DNA of 64,000 nt from Agarophyton chilense (lineage: Eukaryota; Rhodophyta; Florideophyceae; Gracilariales; Gracilariaceae), in NCBI GenBank assembly GCA_030374765.1, contig JARGXX010000106.1, forward strand, positions 124,001-188,000. Direction: 5' to 3'. Shown one piece after another: positions 58,513 through 64,000 of the stretch. Position numbers and translations under genes: made by a program. The number at the start of each line of letters is the position of its first letter. Position 1 is the first letter of the stretch. Below the pieces are notes generated by a model that was given only the letters and a program-made list of their open reading frames with translations, searched no databases and was not told the origin of the DNA.

Positions 58513-59444
58513 TTCTTTGACTATGGGGGCCGGAGAAGATTTTTGGATCCCTGCAGAATAGATATGATGTGCGGTAGGGGAATGGAGCTTGGCTGTGTTC
58601 TCTGAAATGGGCCCACCATGGTCGAGCCAGAGCGGAAATAATATGAGGGGTAGCAAGAGTGCCAACGAAGCCAATCAAAATCGCAACAGCTCCCGGATAG
58701 CCTATCATATCAACATTTTAGCATCAAATAGAGCGCCACATCGCCTGACACTTGTTTTCACGATAGTTTAAATTTATATAATAACCATTTGGAAGGACTG
58801 ACTCGCTTTGCACGCACATCCCACGGACATCAACTGGAACAGCATTGTTACAAATGTCGAACTACTATTGCCTCGCTTTCAAAAAAGACTACAATTCTAT
58901 TGGTCCCTGTTGTGTATCCGATGAATTTTTGAAGTTGATATTGTGTACATCTTTGCGTAGAATGTCGCTCTCTGTCACGGACATCTGAAGGACATTTTAT
59001 TACATATCTGTCGTGCATTCGGTGAATATGCAAAGAATATCAAATGGATATATTTAGGGCACATCAGATTGGTATGTAAGGAAAGTCGAAGGTACATGAT
59101 ATGAACATCCAGATATCCATATAGTTCGGGCCTTCTTACGCACGTCTACGGGATATCTAATGCACATCTAAATATATCACTGCGAAGCTTAGAAGACCAG
59201 CTTCTTTCGATGGTTTTAGAATCCACTTTTGGGATCGTACAAAGACATTTATATTCCATTTAAAACACACGTTTCGTCAAGCAGAATCTTCAAAATACAA
59301 CGCCCGTGTGCCCTACGAAACCCTGCACTTTTGAGGCTGTAGGGCAGTCTGCTGTGAAATACACCATGAATTCTTCCAATCTTCGCATCATACCAGTGCA
59401 ACAAGATATCGAGATAAAACTTTGAAGACTTTTCATATCCAGAT
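58513..59444. other. No gene; loose repeats of short motifs
   Basis: 58.85-59.2 kb has several imperfect occurrences of ACATCT, ACATCA and GGATAT-like words, not a regular array. No gene seen. Confidence 0.3.
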
Positions 59445-60203
59445 CTATCTCGCTCGTAAGCGCTTCAAAGTACTTTTCATCGTGAGAGGCTGGAAGGATT
59501 CGAAATACGATTTAGTTTGATGCTTGACGGCGGGCAGAGGTGGAAATTTCAGCACGCTAGATACAATTGGTCGCCATGATATAGTTTCCCTTTTCCGATT
59601 TATTGTCCACTCAAGGCCATCACTGGAAAGTGTGAGGAAGACGATCACTTTTTTCTCGTCATTTTTACAGTTGAGAAGCGTATCAGCTTCATTTCAAACA
59701 AACATGTTTCCATGATAAGGTAGTTGTCATGAACTGCAGTCTTCGATTTATTTCCAGTAAGTGAGTTCTTAGCTCTCATACACCCTTCACGGAGAGCTTT
59801 CAGTGAAGTACTGGAGCTACAAAACCTTTTCATTGATGATGAAGAGCTGGATAATAAAAAACTTCTCACTGCCTCTCTACAAATTAGAATTGCAAAGGGG
59901 ACATAAAAAAGCTTAATGGAGCCTGCCGAATTTAGCTGCGTGTCCATTTGGGCACATTCCCAGGTATGATTTAGAAAGGGAAGAATGAAGTATGGTAGAA
60001 GCAGTCATAGTTCGGGAAAGGAACTGAGAACTTATAGGGGGCATCTTTGTATGCATCTCCATAGATCTTTGCAAATCATTCGAGGGCTCCCCACAGTAGA
60101 TTATGCAAGCAAAGTCAATTGTGCTCAACCATACTTGGATTGGCCTCCGCTTTATTGGAGTACGGGTTGGAACTGATTGAAGTATCAAAAGACTAGCTTG
60201 CAA
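59445..60203 (-). pseudogene. Unknown remnant, about 250 codons
   Basis: Three overlapping minus-strand frames (59913-60203, 59645-59947, 59445-59648) join with two frameshifts into one protein. It starts MQASLLILQSVPTRTPIK, continues SIKLFYVPFAILICREAVRS, a serine-rich stretch, KTAVHDNYLIMETCLFEMKL, and ends SDGLEWTINRKRETISWRPI and a basic tail. No domain recognised. Confidence 0.35.
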
Positions 60204-63200
60204 TGCCGTCGGCCATCATCTTTATTTATCACAGGACTCTTCGATGACAGCATCATCACCAGGGATGGCTTCTACGCCAGTAACAGCGTTAATTTCACCT
60301 GCTTCTCTTAGTTAAGGAGCATCCCCTACGTCTAGATCTGAGTCCTTTGGCGGTTGTTTACATTGTTTTTGTTCCGAGACCGCATTTTCATAGTATTCAT
60401 ATTTCTCTGCGTCCTGTTTGTTAGCATTGTTTACATACTGCGAGAGTTCTGTTTTTTTAGACGCAAATGGCCTATCGATAGTATTCTGTTTCCTGCCTTA
60501 AACATCTACGAAGTCTCCTTTCATGTATTTCGTTTGGGTCATCCTTTTAATTTCGGTTTTATGTTTCTTGGTCGTAATCTTTTGAAAAAGAAACGCTTCT
60601 GCTATGAGATGATGTGTTCCAGTGACAAAGTTTCCTTTCTTTTGTCCGCGATATGATGATTTGAAAACTATGGTAGGATTCCAGGGTACCGCCAACGATT
60701 GAGTCTTTGTTTTCATCTTTAATGTTATTCAATGAAATATCAGGGTCAATTTTCTGCTTCATGTTATGGACTATGTTTGTTATTATCTCAGCTGTTAGAC
60801 TTCTGCTGGATCTTGGGGTATGCAAAATGAGCTCAAAGTCCTAATTCAATGCTCTCTGATACTAAAACGTTTGAAAGTCCGTCACTTTTCCCTTCATTCA
60901 AACTTTTTAATTGATGTCCTACACGGTTTATCTGCTCATCCCGTGTCCCTCCTCTCTTCTGGACGACATCACCTTTCTGTTTCCTGTTTCATGGGGGCTC
61001 CATTTTTGGTCTTTCTACACTATTTTCTCAGTACAGCGTTCTTCTTAACTCAATATCTGGGGTAGGTACTAGTTGGCATTGGTCTTCCTCATATTTGATA
61101 TCTTCTCGAGTACGTTCTTACAAAACTTAAAGGCATTCATCTGGATGCTTTCCCTTCGATTATATTTGTTCTTTTTAACATCCTGCTCCACTTCACTTCT
61201 GTCAGGAACATCATGAGTACCAGGATTCTAAGCCGTTTTAGAGCTGGTTGCGCTCTTATCTCGGAAATGAAAAGGCGCATCTCACTCCAAGTCTCCCAAC
61301 AAAACGGATTCGGCCCTGTAACAGAGGTACCGGAATAAATGGAAGCACTGTCCATTCAATCGAATACAACTAAACCTAAAAGTCTTCCGCGTAACTCTGT
61401 TCTCATACCGAACGCAACGGACCGGAGAAAGATAAAAGCTTACAACCGCCCAGAGTTTCCAACGGGGACTGTGATCTCTGCTCGTGCAGTCTTCAACAAC
61501 ATGTACCAAAAGTAAATGGGGCGGAGCATAGAGCTTTCTGACCCGAACTTTCCTGTGTACTTGGAACTGACAAACATGATAAAGGATTACATCCGTCTTT
61601 ATCTGTAACCAGAAGCTGAACCCGGATCGTAGATTACACATGTACGAATCTGTTCGACTGGAGTTCTCGTGACATATTACGGCTTTAAAGGGGAACTTTG
61701 ATGACATTTATTCGGTTTTGGGTGCAGCGCAGAGCGGGTTGGTATGGAATAAATTGATCAAGAAAACCATAAAACGGAGTGAGGACATTATGGAGGGAGT
61801 ATCAAAGAAAAAGAGGATCATGGAAAAGAACAAAGCGGGCGATGAGAAATGGAAGGCATCCAACGAGAGAGAGGGGAACGCAATCAATGATAAGAGTGTA
61901 ATGCATACGTTTACGGCCGAGCGTCAGCATGAACGAGCAACGGGTATATCAGATACGTCGCATAGTGCAATATAAAGCCCAAAAATCCGTAGTACGGGCA
62001 CAAAAAACGGCAGAGAACAGAACGAAATCCATAAAATCACTCAAAGAAGGGCCATAGTTTTTGCGCATGAACAGGAGATGGACAGATCTCCTTGAAATGT
62101 TCCGTTGCGATTTTAGGGCTAGGGACTAAGGGGGTGAAGAAAAAGGTGTCACCGTCGAGGACATAAAAGCATTTGAAAGACCTCGACTGTGGAAAGAAGT
62201 CGGAAACTCGCTCGACAAGAGGTGGTAAGACACCCCACAGTAGTTAATTATTCCAGATACGACGCCCAGGACTCTCATGAGCACAAAGCTGCACAAGCCA
62301 AGAAGCGAATTAGGAATGGTCAAATTCTCCAACGCCATTCGAAGGAGGCAGAACCCTATTCGGGAACTTCGAATTAGTTTGCGGAGATTGACGAAGAGAA
62401 AAAGGACTACATTGAAGAAAGAGTTTCTGAATCTGAAAGAAGAATTATATATAACAAAAGAGAACCGCGGCGTTCCTCAAGCCAGGATGTTGAAACATCC
62501 GAGTAGGGTAAGGGGGGTAGCTTCTATCGACCACAGAGAGAAAGATAGTTCAGTTACCGAAAGCCAAAGTCCCCAAAAAATGCACGGAAGAGAACGGCGA
62601 GAAAAGTACCGATGCAAATGACGAATCAAGGGTCGAAGAAAAAGCGTAAGAGGACGTTCAATTATCCTCGCCGTTCCAATAAATCTGTAGTGTGAGGTAG
62701 ACTAACTTTTTGCCAGGTAACAATATCTTTGTCACTTTCTGTTCATCATTTATTTCTCGAATCTAACAATTTTAAAACATTTGGATTGATTAAGTCTTTC
62801 TGAAGCATTTGATTGTTGGGGTCCAACTTGCCTCCCCGTCAGGATCACATAGAATTCTTTCCTTGGAAAGACCCTATTCTGGTTTGCTTTCTTACATCCA
62901 ATAAGCACGCTTTGGGTGTTATTGGGTTCCTTCCTGAAGTTTGCTGTCATGCTCGTGGCCTTAAAGGTCATGACTTGTGCTTTGTACATGAGTTTTTCTG
63001 TTCTTGACCCAGGCGTGATACTCTATAGAATAAATTTTCTATTACAAGGAAAACTATTAACGCTTTAACAGAACATGTTCCGGCTTCCTCATGGTGAGTT
63101 TTTCGCATTGTGGGTACCATTCTCGAACAGTTACGGTATTGCCTTGGTAAAGCTCGAAGATTAACTTCGAAGACTACTTTTCGATATCAAATATTGGAGC

Positions 63201-64000
63201 ATTTTGGTAGATTCTACAAAGGCCGATAATGCACAGGAAACCTTCAAAAAAACTCGAGAGAGGTCCAAAGAAGGGCCTATGTTGACCACTTCTTGAACCT
63301 ACTATGCTATGAAGAATATGGCTATGTCCCGGAAATATGTAACGGAATTTTGTGCGGAAAATCCGGCCATGTCTCTGCACTGCCCGGACCATGAAATCTT
63401 GAATTTTTCGTACAGTGTTCGGCAATTTTTGAGACGTTAATATTACTGTCCGTTGTTTTCCAAGGCATAATTCTAGAGCCCATTGCCTCAAATGAAAAAT
63501 TTGGAAGGAAGTATGAAAGCAGATGTATGAAAATAAAAAAAGCTTCGGATAAAAATACCACGTCTAAATGAAGCCCAAAGAATACAAAAACATAAGACGG
63601 AGCCATTCCATCCAGATTTTCAGGCAATGTGAAAGCTTCAATTTGTTACGTTTCGTCACAATATTTATCCTACCAGAATGGAGAAAGAGGGGATGATGCC
63701 TCTGGCTCATGCTGCTGCTGGCAGCCGAGAAGTGAGAGGGAGGTGCAAATTCTGAATGACTATTGTCGAACAGCTGATTTTAGGGAGCACTCTGAAGAAG
63801 CACCGATTACAGTTGAGTTCGGTAAGCCGCCAGGGCCTGAGGTATCTAACAGACGCCCTGTGGATTTCCCGACAACAACTGGACATATTTACACACTTAT
63901 TTTATTCTATTTAGTTGGTTGGAGTAGCTTTACAGCGCAAGAGAGATCCCAGCGCCTCGCCATTGATATTTACTCGGCTTGAGTGACTCTTCTCCCTTAC
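60204..64000. other. Unassigned fragments to the window end
   Basis: A minus-strand remnant at 60498-60825 (IDPDISLNNIKDENKDS, YRGQKKGNFVTGTHH) and plus-strand pieces at 61330-62640 (SLPRNSVLIPNATDRRKIKA, then K/E/R-rich frames at 61718-62621) look like eroded coding DNA. A 64-codon plus frame at 62813-63007 and a 117-codon frame at 63629-63982 are open but unrecognised. None can be called a gene with confidence. Confidence 0.3.

Noticed and set aside
58850..59200. Tandem array of ACATCT/GGATAT words
   Set aside because: Spacing is irregular and copies imperfect; no true array.

Overview
The window looks like eukaryotic nuclear DNA made almost entirely of old transposable elements. I see no operons, ribosome-binding sites, rRNA, tRNA or CRISPR array. 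Most coding stretches are remnants of transposase-type genes broken by in-frame stops and a smaller number of frameshifts. Only two long reading frames are intact. The lineage cannot be fixed from the sequence. Tnp2/CMC-type transposases, long intronless frames and heavy repeat content would fit a red alga; a fungus or oomycete is also possible.

Layout: 0.2-5.2 kb holds a broken accessory gene (-) divergent from a broken Tnp2 (CACTA-type) transposase (+). 5.2-11.1 kb has no supportable gene. 11.2-21.9 kb is a block whose top strand is C/T-rich up to about 18 kb and G/A-rich after it. It contains a broken CMC-like transposase (+), an unknown gene with one internal UAG (-), and two divergent genes with paralogous N-terminal segments, the right-hand one running about 3 kb. 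22-27 kb is AT-rich and carries one intact membrane protein with glycosyltransferase-like features (-). 28.0-29.5 kb and 30.4-30.9 kb hold two unrecognised stop-riddled genes. 33.5-39.05 kb is an unusual inverted-repeat element: a 2.5 kb cassette flanked by inverted repeats of about 0.86 kb, joined tail-to-tail with a second, internally deleted cassette. A third copy lies at 44.5-45.7 kb. 40-43 kb is a second AT-rich island with an intact glycosyltransferase-like gene (-). 52.1-55.6 kb (-) holds a decayed DDE-transposase-like gene followed by a decayed YqaJ-like (PD-(D/E)XK) nuclease frame. 55.8-58.5 kb repeats the first arrangement: an accessory gene (-) divergent from a Tnp2/CMC-like transposase (+). 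59.4-60.2 kb holds one more unrecognised broken gene (-).

Three points stand out. First, the two accessory genes beside the two Tnp2-like transposases are recognisably homologous to each other, which suggests a conserved two-gene element. Second, the 33.5-39 kb element has an arrangement I cannot assign to a known class. Third, decay is dominated by in-frame stops, as expected from C-to-T mutation, while the two glycosyltransferase-like genes are untouched.
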